Below are positions 42,257 to 51,093 of a stretch of DNA of 64,000 bases, piece by piece. Positions within the stretch are counted from its first letter, which is position 1; every line of letters starts with the position of its first letter. The stretch is from Halalkalibacterium ligniniphilum (lineage in GTDB: Bacteria; Bacillota; Bacilli; Bacillales; Bacillaceae_D), in contig NZ_ANNK01000111.1 of NCBI RefSeq assembly GCF_000334155.1, forward strand, positions 1-64,000, read 5' to 3'. A model generated the notes under the pieces. That model was not told the origin of the DNA and did no database searches. It saw only the letters and a list, made by a program, of their open reading frames with translations. A program made the position numbers and the translations under genes.

Positions 42257-42670
42257 GCCTGCTTTACACCCTTCACAATATCCATAAATTTCAAATTTAT
42301 GACCTGTGACTTCAAAATCAGGGTAAGCCTTGTTTATTCCTTCCATTGGACAATGATGAATATGTTTGGTCTTTCCACAGTCTAAGCAAATAAGATGATG
42401 ATGATGATGAGAGGTAGCACAAGTAAAGCGATAGCGCTTTTCTCCTTCAAGCTCTGTCACTTCAAGGATGTTCAACTCTGCAAAGAGAGAGAGGTTACGA
42501 TAAATGGTATCAAAACTCAAACCTGGATAATCATCCTGCATGGACTCAAGGACATCTTTTGCAGACAAGTACCTGCTCTCATCAGAAAAGAGTTGAAGCA
42601 TTTGTTCTCGCTTTCCTGTATGCTTGTAGCCTTCTTCTTTTAAACGTTCCATCGCTTCTGTTACGTTCAC
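42239..42670 (-). CDS. zur: Zinc uptake regulator Zur (Fur family)
   Basis: 143-aa metal-responsive repressor. The N-terminal winged helix is EEGYKHTGKREQMLQLF, then LSFDTIYRNLSLF. The dimerisation domain has a CLDCG and CEGC zinc-structural pair and a histidine run HHHHHLICLDCG. Fur, PerR and Zur are hard to separate by sequence alone. Co-transcription with a zinc-type ABC transporter and a Zur-box-like operator upstream make Zur the best call. Confidence 0.9.
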   Translation of the reverse strand: MNVTEAMERLKEEGYKHTGKREQMLQLFSDESRYLSAKDVLESMQDDYPGLSFDTIYRNLSLFAELNILEVTELEGEKRYRFTCATSHHHHHLICLDCGKTKHIHHCPMEGINKAYPDFEVTGHKFEIYGYCEGCKAGASVTQ

Positions 42671-42797
42671 GTCGCTTTCCTCCTCTCACCACAAATTTAA
42701 GACTTTTCTTGTCACTTTCTTGTTTTGATCGAATCATAAAGGTTGATCTTTCCCTTATTTTACACAAGGTGACTTCATCCGACAATGCATTTGGCGG

Positions 42798-43667
42798 TTA
42801 TACCCCGTTTCCAGTTGTCTTTTTTCGATTTAACATGCTTGATATTTTTTGAACATAAATGGACAATACCAAAATGATAACCGCAAGAATCACAATCGTT
42901 CCACCTGGTGCTAAATCCAAATAGTAAGCCGAAATTAAACCACCAATTACAGCGATTTCTCCAAAAGCAACAGCATAAAGAAACATCTGCTTAAACCCTT
43001 TCGCAAACCGCATCGCTGCTGCAACAGGCAGCGTCATTAATGAGGAAACGAGCAAAATACCGACAATTCGCATGGAAGCAGCAATCACTAATGCAACCAT
43101 AACAATAAAGATAAAATGAATCATACGGCGATTTACACCTGAGACAACCGCTTGCTCTTCATCAAAAGAAAGAAAGAAGAGCTCTTTATAAAATAGAATA
43201 AGTACAAAAACAACGATGAACGTAATGACAGATATCGTCCACAGGTCAGAGCGGCTCACAGCAATGACACTTCCAAATAAGAAGTTGAACAAATCATTAT
43301 TAAAGCCATCCGCTAACGATAAAAACAAAACTCCAAGACCAATTCCGCTGGATAGAATGATGGGAATCGCAATTTCCTGATAAAATTTGTACACCTGTCT
43401 CAGCTTCTCAACAAAGAGAGAACCTGCAACAGAAAACACAATCCCTAAATAAAGGGGGTTTAACCCTGCAAATAATGCAACATGATTTCCAAGTAATAAG
43501 CTTGCAGCAATTCCTGATAAGGTAATATGAGAAAGAGCATCTGCGATGAGTGATAGACGACGGACAACAAGAAAAACACCTAGCATCGGGGCTAAAAAAC
43601 CTATCATCACCCCTGTAAAAAGGGCATTTTGTAAAAATTCATATCGTAGAAACACGTCAAACATCAT
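42798..43667 (-). CDS. znuB: Zinc ABC transporter permease (ZnuB/AdcB)
   Basis: 289-aa ABC-3 family permease with about eight membrane segments. Family motifs include DALSHITLSGIAASLLLG, GSVIAVSRSDLW and RIVGILLVSSLMTLPVAAA. It forms the membrane channel for ZnuC. The start overlaps the znuC stop by one base (TAATG). No solute-binding protein gene follows; zur comes next. Confidence 0.9.
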   Translation of the reverse strand: MMFDVFLRYEFLQNALFTGVMIGFLAPMLGVFLVVRRLSLIADALSHITLSGIAASLLLGNHVALFAGLNPLYLGIVFSVAGSLFVEKLRQVYKFYQEIAIPIILSSGIGLGVLFLSLADGFNNDLFNFLFGSVIAVSRSDLWTISVITFIVVFVLILFYKELFFLSFDEEQAVVSGVNRRMIHFIFIVMVALVIAASMRIVGILLVSSLMTLPVAAAMRFAKGFKQMFLYAVAFGEIAVIGGLISAYYLDLAPGGTIVILAVIILVLSIYVQKISSMLNRKKTTGNGV

Positions 43668-44446
43668 TAATGGCCCCCATGGTGGTGATGATTATGTGTC
43701 AGCAAATGGACATCATGCCCGTAAAACGCAGACAAATCAGGATTCTCTTCAAACGATTTTGAATCCCCATGAAAATGTAAATGCTTATTGATACAGGCAA
43801 CGTCTGTGACATTATCGGTCATGGCGCCAATATCATGGGTGACTAATAGTAAAGTAATCTTCCGTTCTCGATTTAAGCGAGTGAGCATTGAGTAAAAATT
43901 TTGTACCGATTTTGTATCAACACCGACGGTTGGTTCATCTAAGATTAACAAATCGGGGTCACTAACAAGAGCACGGGCAATAAAGACTCGCTGCTGTTGT
44001 CCTCCTGAGAGCTCGCCAATGTTTTGATGAATGTAATCACTCATTCCGACGCTCTTAATGACATCCTTTACCTTTTGTTTATGCTTCCGAGTTAAAAACC
44101 GAAAAAGACCGACCTTCCCAAAAAGTCCCATAGATACAACTTCAAAAACAGTTGCTGGGAAACCAGAATTAAAGCTATTTGCTTTTTGTGAAACAAATCC
44201 AATTCTATCCCACTCTCGAAAACGTTCCACTTTTTGTCCAAAAAGCTTGATGCTTCCCTGTTGAGGGCGGTGCAAGCCTAGGATGCATTTAATAAGGGTT
44301 GACTTTCCAGAACCATTTGGACCGACAAGACCTAGAAATGCTCCTTTTTTTATTGGCAGCGTCACATTTTCCAGCACATTACGCTGTCCGTAACGAAAGG
44401 AGACATTTTCAATTTCAACAACAAACTCTTCTACTGTTTCGCTCAT
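43667..44446 (-). CDS. znuC: Zinc ABC transporter ATPase (ZnuC/AdcC)
   Basis: 259 aa. Walker A GPNGSGKST, signature LSGGQQQRVFIARAL, Walker B LLILDEPTVG, and the H-loop VTHD. The C-terminus is histidine-rich (HDVHLLTHNHHHHGGH), a feature of zinc handling. First gene of the operon with a GGAGG start site. A Zur-box/SigA promoter lies 86-113 bases upstream, supporting zinc rather than manganese. Confidence 0.92.
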   Translation of the reverse strand: MSETVEEFVVEIENVSFRYGQRNVLENVTLPIKKGAFLGLVGPNGSGKSTLIKCILGLHRPQQGSIKLFGQKVERFREWDRIGFVSQKANSFNSGFPATVFEVVSMGLFGKVGLFRFLTRKHKQKVKDVIKSVGMSDYIHQNIGELSGGQQQRVFIARALVSDPDLLILDEPTVGVDTKSVQNFYSMLTRLNRERKITLLLVTHDIGAMTDNVTDVACINKHLHFHGDSKSFEENPDLSAFYGHDVHLLTHNHHHHGGH

Positions 44447-44526
44447 AAATATCCTCCAATAACTCGCTTATACTAACAAAACGAGGACACTTGTATAAGA
44501 ATCATTCCGATTTAAATTCGCTTCTT

Positions 44527-44559
44527 TCCTAATTATAACGATTATTTTCAGAATGTCTA
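44527..44559 (-). promoter_or_regulatory. SigA promoter overlapped by a Zur box (znuC operon)
   Basis: Minus-strand TAGACA (44554-44559) and TATAAT (44532-44537) are spaced 16 bases apart. The sequence TCGTTATAATTAGGA (44527-44541) covers the -10 and matches 12 of 14 defined positions of the Bacillus Zur box TCGTAATnATTACGA. Zinc-bound Zur would block the promoter. A weaker second half-match lies at 44496-44510. Confidence 0.72.
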
Positions 44560-44617
44560 CTTTCGAAGATTCCACGGATAACAAGTTAGGCTGTATAATT
44601 AATAAGGTGGATGTTGC

Positions 44618-46255
44618 ATGAAGAGGAGACGATTTTTCGTGAAAAAACAACGACTAGCAATTATTGATATGGGGTCCAACTCCATTCGACTTGTCATTAA
44701 TTTAATTGAAGACAATGGGAGCTATAAAGAACTTCACAACTTTAAAAAAGTCGCACGCCTTAGTAGTCATTTGAACGAAATAGGTGAACTAAGCCGTCAA
44801 GGACAAGAGCTCATTGTTACTACCTTAAAGCAATTTAAACAATTAATGACCTATCACCAAGTAGACAGAGTCATTGGTGTGGCAACGGCAGCGATGCGTA
44901 AAGCGAGCAATCGTGATGAAGTCCTTTCCCTTATTAAAAAGGAAACTGGCTTTCAGATTAAGGTTCTTTCTGAATATGAAGAAGCCTATTTTGGATATTT
45001 AGCTGTTGTAAATTCAACCTCAATTGAAAACGGCATTACCATTGATATAGGTGGAGGAAGCACAGAAATCACACGGTTTGAAAATCGTAAGCTTCTCCAC
45101 TACCACAGCTTTCCCTTCGGTGCAATTACATTGCAGCATGAATTTATCGCAGGGGACGATGCAACGACCGACGAACTTAAAAAGCTAAAGCAGTATATCC
45201 TTGATTCCTTTCAAACTTTGCCATGGCTAAAAGAAGGAAAACCGGTTCCTGTCATCGGTATCGGTGGAAGTGCACGAAACCTTTCACTCATTCAACAACG
45301 AAAGGTAGGTTATCCCCTTGCAGGATTGCATCAATATTCGTTTTCAGTTAATGAGCTCGTAAGCGTGAATGCCCTTCTCCAACAAACAAGCCTTAATGAG
45401 CGACAATCGATCGATGGCCTTTCAAAAGACCGAGCAGACCTAATTGTGCCAGCAGCTCAGGTGATCACATCACTCGTTGAATTTACTGGTGCTGACGTCT
45501 TTGTCATGAGCAGAAAAGGATTGCGTGACGGGTTGTTCTATAAAGAAATTTTATCCCAGCTTGACATTGATTTATTTCCAAGCGTGGCTGAAGAAAGCTT
45601 TTATCAGCTATCTTATCAATATGAGATCCATTCAGACCATGTAAATCAAGTGTCTAAGCTTGCTGCTTCCCTCTTTAAGCAATTAGTTCCTTTTTATCAG
45701 TCTGAGTATACTAACAAAGAATCCCTTCGGCTTTTACGGTATAGTGCAAGAGTTGTTTATCTAGGTGAACATATAAACAACGAAGCAAGCAGTCAGCATA
45801 CGTTTTATTTGTTAACGAACATGACCATTGACGGCCTTAGTCATGATGAACGATTGGCAGTGGCACTTATTTCTTCCTTTAAGTCTAAAGCCCAGCTCTT
45901 ACAGCTTTCCAGACCTTTTGAGAATCTGTTAACAAAAAAGCAATTGAAGTATTATGAATTTCTAGGGGCTGTCTTAAAGCTTGCCTATTGTTTAGATCGG
46001 ACAAGACGGAATGTCATAAGTGAGATTGGACAAATTGATAAAAGCGACCAACACCTTACCATACCTCTTTATTACAGAGAAGATGTTCATTTTGAAGAAG
46101 CGCAAGCTAACAAGCATGTAAAGCATTTAGAAAAAGCAATGAAACGAGAAATCGTGTTAACCTTTAATGCTGAAAAATCACGGATAACAAAAAATGCTTC
46201 TATTGGAGCTAAATCATCAATGTCTAGTAAACATGACGTAAAGGAGGAAAGCTGA
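44618..46255 (+). CDS. ppx: Exopolyphosphatase (Ppx/GppA family)
   Basis: 545 aa. The N-terminal actin-like ATPase fold has LAIIDMGSNSIRLVI, then DIGGGSTEI and GIGGSARN. A C-terminal HD-like helical domain covers about residues 320-520. It degrades polyphosphate (or pppGpp) and is coupled to ppk. ATG 44618 follows AAGGTGG. GTG 44639 after GAGGAG is also plausible and removes the basic leader MKRRRFF. Five bases separate it from ppk. Confidence 0.9.
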   Translation: MKRRRFFVKKQRLAIIDMGSNSIRLVINLIEDNGSYKELHNFKKVARLSSHLNEIGELSRQGQELIVTTLKQFKQLMTYHQVDRVIGVATAAMRKASNRDEVLSLIKKETGFQIKVLSEYEEAYFGYLAVVNSTSIENGITIDIGGGSTEITRFENRKLLHYHSFPFGAITLQHEFIAGDDATTDELKKLKQYILDSFQTLPWLKEGKPVPVIGIGGSARNLSLIQQRKVGYPLAGLHQYSFSVNELVSVNALLQQTSLNERQSIDGLSKDRADLIVPAAQVITSLVEFTGADVFVMSRKGLRDGLFYKEILSQLDIDLFPSVAEESFYQLSYQYEIHSDHVNQVSKLAASLFKQLVPFYQSEYTNKESLRLLRYSARVVYLGEHINNEASSQHTFYLLTNMTIDGLSHDERLAVALISSFKSKAQLLQLSRPFENLLTKKQLKYYEFLGAVLKLAYCLDRTRRNVISEIGQIDKSDQHLTIPLYYREDVHFEEAQANKHVKHLEKAMKREIVLTFNAEKSRITKNASIGAKSSMSSKHDVKEES

Positions 46256-46259
46256 AACG

Positions 46260-48377
46260 ATGGAAAAATATACTGAACAAAAAAATGATCGCTACGATTT
46301 AAATAACCCAAACTTTTACAACAATCGTGAATTAAGCTGGCTCGCATTTAATCAACGTGTACTTGAAGAAGCAATTGATGAACGGAATCCTTTACTTGAA
46401 CGATTAAAGTTCCTCGCGATTTTCAGCTCAAATTTAGATGAATTTTTTATGGTGCGTGTTGCCGGACTAAAAGACCAAGTCAAAGCTGGATTTAATCGCC
46501 CTGAAAACAAAGCAGGCTTAACACCGAAACAGCAACTAAAGCAAATTGCTGAAAAGACGAAACAACTCGTCCATCTTCAGGACAATGTTTTTAGTGAAAC
46601 CCTTCTTCCAATTCTTTATCATGAGGGCGTACAGTTTTTGTCTTTCGATGAGTTAAATGACGAACAACGTCAGTATATTGAAAAGCGGTTTGACCATTAT
46701 ATTTTTCCTGTTTTAACACCAATGGCCATTGACGCTTACCGACCGTTCCCGATGTTACTTAATAAAAGCTTGAATTTAGCGATCATCTTAAAAAATCACG
46801 ACAAGCAACAAACAGAGCAGCTTGCGATTGTCCAAGTACCTGCTGTCCTTACACGTTTTATTCAGCTTCCGAGTCAGAATGACAAAGATCAATTTATCTT
46901 ATTAGAAAGTGTCATCAGTCATTTCACCCATAAGTTATTTACAGGGTATGAAGTAAAGTCCGTCTCACCTTTTCGGATTACGCGAAACGCAGATCTAACC
47001 ATCCATGAAGAAGGAGCCAGGGACCTTTTATGGGAAATTGAAAAAGAATTAAAAAAACGAAGATGGGGGGCTGCTGTTCGTCTTGAGATGCAGGAAGGAA
47101 TGATGGATCCCCATGTCCTTAACCTTCTCCTCAGTGTTTTAGAAATTCATAAGAACGATGTCTATTCGTTTAAAGGCCCTCTTGATTTAACGTTTTTGTT
47201 TAAGCTTTATAACAAACTAGCACCTGAGTATGAGCATCTTGCAAACGAGGCGCTTATTCCTCAGACACCGCAAGACTTGATCGGAGAAGATGATATTTTT
47301 CAAGCGGTCTTAAAAAAAGACATTTTTCTCCATCATCCCTATGAATCGTTTCAGCCAGTCATTGATCTTATTGCTAATGCAGCAGACGATCCAGATGTGT
47401 TGGCAATCAAACAAACCTTATACAGGGTAAGTGGTGATTCGCCAATTATTGAAGCACTTGCTCGCGCAGCTGAAAACGGAAAGCAAGTCACCGTTCTAGT
47501 GGAGTTAAAAGCGCGATTCGATGAAGAAAACAATATACAATGGGCGAAAAAGCTTGAAAAAGCAGGGGTCCATGTCATTTACGGAATCACATCTTTAAAA
47601 ACACATAGTAAAATAACATTGATCGTCCGCCATGCTCAAGACAACATTCAACGGTTTGTACATCTTAGCACGGGAAATTACAATGATACGACTGCAAAGC
47701 TTTATACGGATATGGGCTTGATCACATCTGATGAAGAGTTTGGAATTGATGCGACGAATTTCTTTAACTATTTAAGTGGATACAGGGAAAAGCCTACATG
47801 GCACCATCTTTCTACTGCCCCTTTAGAAATTCGTGAAACGTTTCTTGAATTAATTGAAAAAGAAATTGAATGTCACCGTGAAACGGGAGAGGGTAGAATT
47901 ATTGCAAAAATGAACTCGATTACCGATAAACCGATTATCCTTAAGCTCTATGAAGCTTCTCAGGCAGGTGTCAAAATCGATTTAATAATCAGAGGGATTT
48001 GTTGTCTCCGTCCTGGCATTCCAGGTGTAAGTGAGAATATAACCGTCCGTAGTATCGTCGATCGTTTTTTAGAGCATAGCCGAATTTTTTATTTTCACCA
48101 TCGTGGCAAAGAAAAAATCTTTCTTTCGTCTGCCGATTGGATGACGAGAAACATGGAAAAACGAATTGAAATTTTGTTCCCCATTTATAACGAAGAGATC
48201 AAAAACCGAATTAAGTTTATTTTAGATGTAACCCTTCAAGACAATATGAAAGCAAGATTGCAGGACGCTGAAGGGCATTACCACTACATTCAGCGTGAAA
48301 ACTCAGATCAGCCTGTACAAAGTCAGCTAACCTTCTATGAGCTTGCCAGTCAATTCAATGAAGGAGAAGAGGAATAA
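46260..48377 (+). CDS. ppk: Polyphosphate kinase 1
   Basis: Makes polyphosphate from ATP; 705 aa. Conserved pieces include NRELSWLAFNQRVLEEA, FLAIFSSNLDEFFMVRV and PYESFQPVIDLI. The autophosphorylation histidine is in LKTHSKITLIVR, within the segment that continues FVHLSTGNYND. The C-terminal FLSSADWMTRNMEKRIE is also present. RBS AAGGAGG. Synthesis and breakdown of polyphosphate are thus encoded in one operon. The neighbouring zinc and manganese importers suggest a metal/polyphosphate homeostasis region (inference). Confidence 0.95.
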   Translation: MEKYTEQKNDRYDLNNPNFYNNRELSWLAFNQRVLEEAIDERNPLLERLKFLAIFSSNLDEFFMVRVAGLKDQVKAGFNRPENKAGLTPKQQLKQIAEKTKQLVHLQDNVFSETLLPILYHEGVQFLSFDELNDEQRQYIEKRFDHYIFPVLTPMAIDAYRPFPMLLNKSLNLAIILKNHDKQQTEQLAIVQVPAVLTRFIQLPSQNDKDQFILLESVISHFTHKLFTGYEVKSVSPFRITRNADLTIHEEGARDLLWEIEKELKKRRWGAAVRLEMQEGMMDPHVLNLLLSVLEIHKNDVYSFKGPLDLTFLFKLYNKLAPEYEHLANEALIPQTPQDLIGEDDIFQAVLKKDIFLHHPYESFQPVIDLIANAADDPDVLAIKQTLYRVSGDSPIIEALARAAENGKQVTVLVELKARFDEENNIQWAKKLEKAGVHVIYGITSLKTHSKITLIVRHAQDNIQRFVHLSTGNYNDTTAKLYTDMGLITSDEEFGIDATNFFNYLSGYREKPTWHHLSTAPLEIRETFLELIEKEIECHRETGEGRIIAKMNSITDKPIILKLYEASQAGVKIDLIIRGICCLRPGIPGVSENITVRSIVDRFLEHSRIFYFHHRGKEKIFLSSADWMTRNMEKRIEILFPIYNEEIKNRIKFILDVTLQDNMKARLQDAEGHYHYIQRENSDQPVQSQLTFYELASQFNEGEEE

Positions 48378-48389
48378 ATGCATGAAATG

Positions 48390-48421
48390 TAAGAGCCTAT
48401 CCAATCGCGGTAGGCTCCTTT
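48390..48421 (+). terminator. Terminator of ppx-ppk
   Basis: GAGCCTA pairs with TAGGCTC around an 11-base loop, followed by CTTTG. Confidence 0.65.
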
Positions 48422-48424
48422 GTA

Positions 48425-48880
48425 TTACTCGTAACCAAGATAGGACGCCCGATCGTACATTTTTCGCATTTTCCTGCGTATCAACTGCATACCAGCTTTT
48501 TGCGTTTCCATTTTCCTCTATATACTGCTCTAACCCATACATTTCTCGATGATAAGCAGTCAAAGTCTGATCCTAATCATCATATTGGTCGTGGAGAAAT
48601 GCAATATATTCAATCGCTAACTGGATCGAGTAAAGAGGATCAAACAATAGGTCAGCATAGTATGGTAGATCAGCCATATCTGCAACCCAAGGAGCTATGT
48701 TTTCCATAAATTGAGCCATCCCGTAAGCTCGCCCATATTTCGTTTCAGGACCTATCGCTTTTAGGTCAAAAGCACTCCCTGTCTCCATATCCTGTTCCAC
48801 GTTTAATGCTTTCTAAGCCACCATTAATCGATATATTTCACCTAAACAGCTTCCTATTCCTCTTTTTTTAGATTTCAGGC
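48425..48880 (-). pseudogene. Lytic transglycosylase (SLT-type) gene, disrupted by stop codons
   Basis: In one continuous minus-strand frame the translation reads SCLGEIYRLMVA, stop, KALNVEQDMETGSAFDLK, then GPETKYGRAYGMAQFMENIAPWVADMA and FDPLYSIQLAIEYIAFLHDQYDD, stop, DQTLTAYHREMYGLEQYIEENGNAKSWYA. This is the SLT-type muramidase pattern (GxxYGMAQFM, TAPW, NGNAKSWY). The TAG at 48573-48575 stands where the family has Trp, so it looks like a TGG-to-TAG change. A second TAG upstream replaces a residue before KALNV. No full start remains. Clearly decayed. Confidence 0.7.
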
Positions 48881-48932
48881 TGCCTTTTATTTTTAATTTT
48901 ATGAAATAAAAGCAGTTCCTTTTTTTCGCACA

Positions 48933-48973
48933 CAAAAAGCAAGCCTTCTGTTTTGCATTCGGCTCGCTTTTCG
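48933..48973 (-). terminator. Terminator of the Mn-type ABC operon
   Basis: AAGCGAGCC pairs with GGCTTGCTT on the minus strand with one wobble, followed by a T run. Confidence 0.82.
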
Positions 48974-48979
48974 TTCTTT

Positions 48980-49843
48980 TTAACTATGCATGACCTTTGC
49001 TCGCAGCCTCTTTGTGATCACTCCTTGTTTTGGAGAGAAGAAAAAGGCTAAGGCAAATAGTGTGGAGGCAACCAATACGATCGACGCACCAGAAGCCACA
49101 TCATAAATCACTGAATAAAAGATCCCAACAACCGCAGAAATGACACCAATTATTGCTGATAGAACGAGCATGACAGGCAAGCGATCGGTTAATAGATAGG
49201 CCGTTGCACCTGGCGTGATTAGCATCGCAACAACAAGAACGATCCCTACGGTTTGCAATGCAGCCACAGTAACCAATGAAAGGAGTAACATTAATAAATA
49301 ATGGACGAGTTGAACGGGAACACCAGTCGCTCTTGCCATGATTGGATCAAATGTGCTTAAAAGTAAGGGACGATAAAATAAAACGATCATTAGGAGGACA
49401 AATACACCAATACCAACTGTTACCCACAAATCGCTTCTTGAAACGGCTAACACATTCCCAAATAGAATATGCCAAAGATCAACACCTGTCCCCCGCAAAT
49501 TTGTAATCATCACAATCCCTAGAGCAAATGCAGCGGTAAACAAGATACCAATTGCAGAGTCATCTTTAATTCGACTGTTTTGAGAAACATACCCGATCGC
49601 AAGGGCCGTTAAGACACCTGTGATAACCGCTCCGATAAAAAAGCTCGCACCGATCATATATGCAGCTACGACACCTGGTAAAACGGCATGGGAAATCGCA
49701 TCTCCCATCAGTGCCATCCCTCGTAAAATTATAAAGCATCCGATTACACCACAAATAATGCCCACAAGGACGGCTGCAACCATCGCTTGCTGTAAATAGG
49801 GATAGCGACTTACTTGTTCGAGAAAAAACATCACATGATTCAT
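48980..49843 (-). CDS. Manganese-type ABC transporter permease (MntC/D-like)
   Basis: 287-aa ABC-3 family permease with about eight membrane segments. Motifs: GCFIILRGMALMGDAISHAVLPGV, FGNVLAVSRSDLW and LQTVGIVLVVAMLITPGATAYLL. The start overlaps the ATPase stop by one base. It is a paralogue of the zinc permease at 42798-43667. The MntR-like operator upstream favours Mn(II). No solute-binding protein gene is in the operon. Confidence 0.88.
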   Translation of the reverse strand: MNHVMFFLEQVSRYPYLQQAMVAAVLVGIICGVIGCFIILRGMALMGDAISHAVLPGVVAAYMIGASFFIGAVITGVLTALAIGYVSQNSRIKDDSAIGILFTAAFALGIVMITNLRGTGVDLWHILFGNVLAVSRSDLWVTVGIGVFVLLMIVLFYRPLLLSTFDPIMARATGVPVQLVHYLLMLLLSLVTVAALQTVGIVLVVAMLITPGATAYLLTDRLPVMLVLSAIIGVISAVVGIFYSVIYDVASGASIVLVASTLFALAFFFSPKQGVITKRLRAKVMHS

Positions 49844-50601
49844 TAGCTACTCACCGCCACCACTTCATCTTTTGATCCGAATAAAGTCATTTTTCCTTGG
49901 TACGTTTTTGCTAACACTTCTGGTTTGTAAACATCTTCGACTGCACCAAACTGAACAAGCTGTTTATTAATTAATAAAAGCTCATCAAAGTACTGCTCGA
50001 CTTTACTAAGATCGTGATGAACAACAAATACCGTCTTATTTTCATTTCTTAATTCACGCAATAATTCAATGATAATCGTTTCCGATGTTACATCAATGCC
50101 AACGAATGGCTCATCCAAAAAAAACAAATCTGCTTGTTGAGCAAGAGCACGGGCAATAAAGACTCGCTGCTGCTGCCCACCAGATAAACTTCCAATCTGT
50201 TGCTTGCGATAATCACTCATTCCAACCTTTTCAAGCGCCTCTAAGACAATCTTACAGTCATTTTTGCTTGGTCGTTTATACCAAGGGATGTGAGCAAAAC
50301 GTCCCATCATGACAACGTCTTCTACAAGGACAGGGAAGTCCCAATCAATAAGGTTTCGCTGCGGAACGTATGAAATGCGTTTTCGAACATTTTTGACCTG
50401 CTCTCCAAATACTTTAACAGAACCTGTAGCCTTTTCTAACCCCAACAACGCTTTGATTAACGTAGATTTTCCTGCACCATTCGGTCCAATAATACCTATA
50501 AGCTTTCCAGCCTCTGCTGAAAAACTAATGTCCTTTATTGCTTGATTTTTTTCATAGAAGACGGAGAGCTTATTTACCTCAACAACATGAGTCAAACTCA
50601 T
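49843..50601 (-). CDS. mntB: Manganese-type ABC transporter ATPase (MntB-like)
   Basis: 252 aa. Walker A GPNGAGKST, signature LSGGQQQRVFIARAL, Walker B LFFLDEPFVG and H-loop VVHHD. It has SYVPQRNLIDWDFPVLVEDVVMMGR, typical of Mn/Zn importers, and lacks the histidine-rich tail of ZnuC. The ATG at 50601 follows a GGAGGAG-type box. A SigA promoter with an MntR-like palindrome lies about 150-200 bases upstream. Confidence 0.88.
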   Translation of the reverse strand: MSLTHVVEVNKLSVFYEKNQAIKDISFSAEAGKLIGIIGPNGAGKSTLIKALLGLEKATGSVKVFGEQVKNVRKRISYVPQRNLIDWDFPVLVEDVVMMGRFAHIPWYKRPSKNDCKIVLEALEKVGMSDYRKQQIGSLSGGQQQRVFIARALAQQADLFFLDEPFVGIDVTSETIIIELLRELRNENKTVFVVHHDLSKVEQYFDELLLINKQLVQFGAVEDVYKPEVLAKTYQGKMTLFGSKDEVVAVSS

Positions 50602-50747
50602 TCCTACTCCTCCTTATCGATTCGATTCATTCTATAATTTGGTTTCATCCAACTTTTAAAGCAGAAGTTTCTATAGGTTAATGCCTTGTCGTTATCACCT
50701 TAGTTTATGAAGAACGAGAAAACATGTGCAAACTTTGACTAAGGAAT

Positions 50748-50771
50748 AAAAGTTTACTTAAGGAAACTTTT
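50748..50771. promoter_or_regulatory. MntR-like operator
   Basis: 24-base near-perfect palindrome, AAAAGTTT-ACTTAAGG-AAACTTTT, with two mismatches. It resembles the B. subtilis MntR site TTTGCCTTAAGGAAAC. It lies just downstream of the -10, positioned to repress the mntB operon when manganese is plentiful. Confidence 0.7.
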
Positions 50772-50782
50772 ATTCTAAGTTA

Positions 50783-50811
50783 ATTATAATGTTGAATCTC
50801 CCCCTTGTAAA
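50783..50811 (-). promoter_or_regulatory. SigA promoter of the mntB operon
   Basis: Minus-strand TTTACA (50806-50811), 17-base spacer, TATAAT (50783-50788). Predicted start near 50776, inside or beside the palindromic operator. Confidence 0.75.
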
Positions 50812-50929
50812 CTATTTTTAAGAGGTTATGAATGCTCAGACACGTACAAAAAACCTTTCAATGGAGCAAAACCCGCTTCTCCGCTTTCCTTGCTCTCCTT
50901 GTGCTATAGCTTTTTGCCACAAAAACCTT

Positions 50930-51066
50930 CATGAACGGCTCGCTCTTCCCAATGGAATGAAAACGAGTCCTCAGAGCATGCTGTGCACCCTTTCATCAAG
51001 GCGGTGTGAGCGACACGCTTCCTGTTTTATCATCCTGTAAGCCCCGTCCTCTTTTCCACAAAAAAA
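50930..51066. repeat. Dispersed repeat R2, copy 2
   Basis: Shares with copies 1 and 3 the blocks CGGCTCGCTCTTCCCA, GTGCACC, GTGTGAGCGAC, GCTTCCTG, ATCCTGTAAGC and CTTTTCCACA. It lies between the Mn promoter and the 3' end of the histidine kinase gene. Confidence 0.75.
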
Positions 51067-51093
51067 AAGAACCTATTCTACTTGAATTGGTTC

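Noticed and set aside
42407-42640. His-run region in zur as a simple-sequence repeat (ATG)n
   Set aside because: The GATGATGATGATG stretch is simply the antisense of the five-histidine codons in Zur; no evidence of slippage.
50828-51040. 70-aa plus-strand open frame
   Set aside because: Mostly inside repeat R2; equivalent frames are broken in the other copies.
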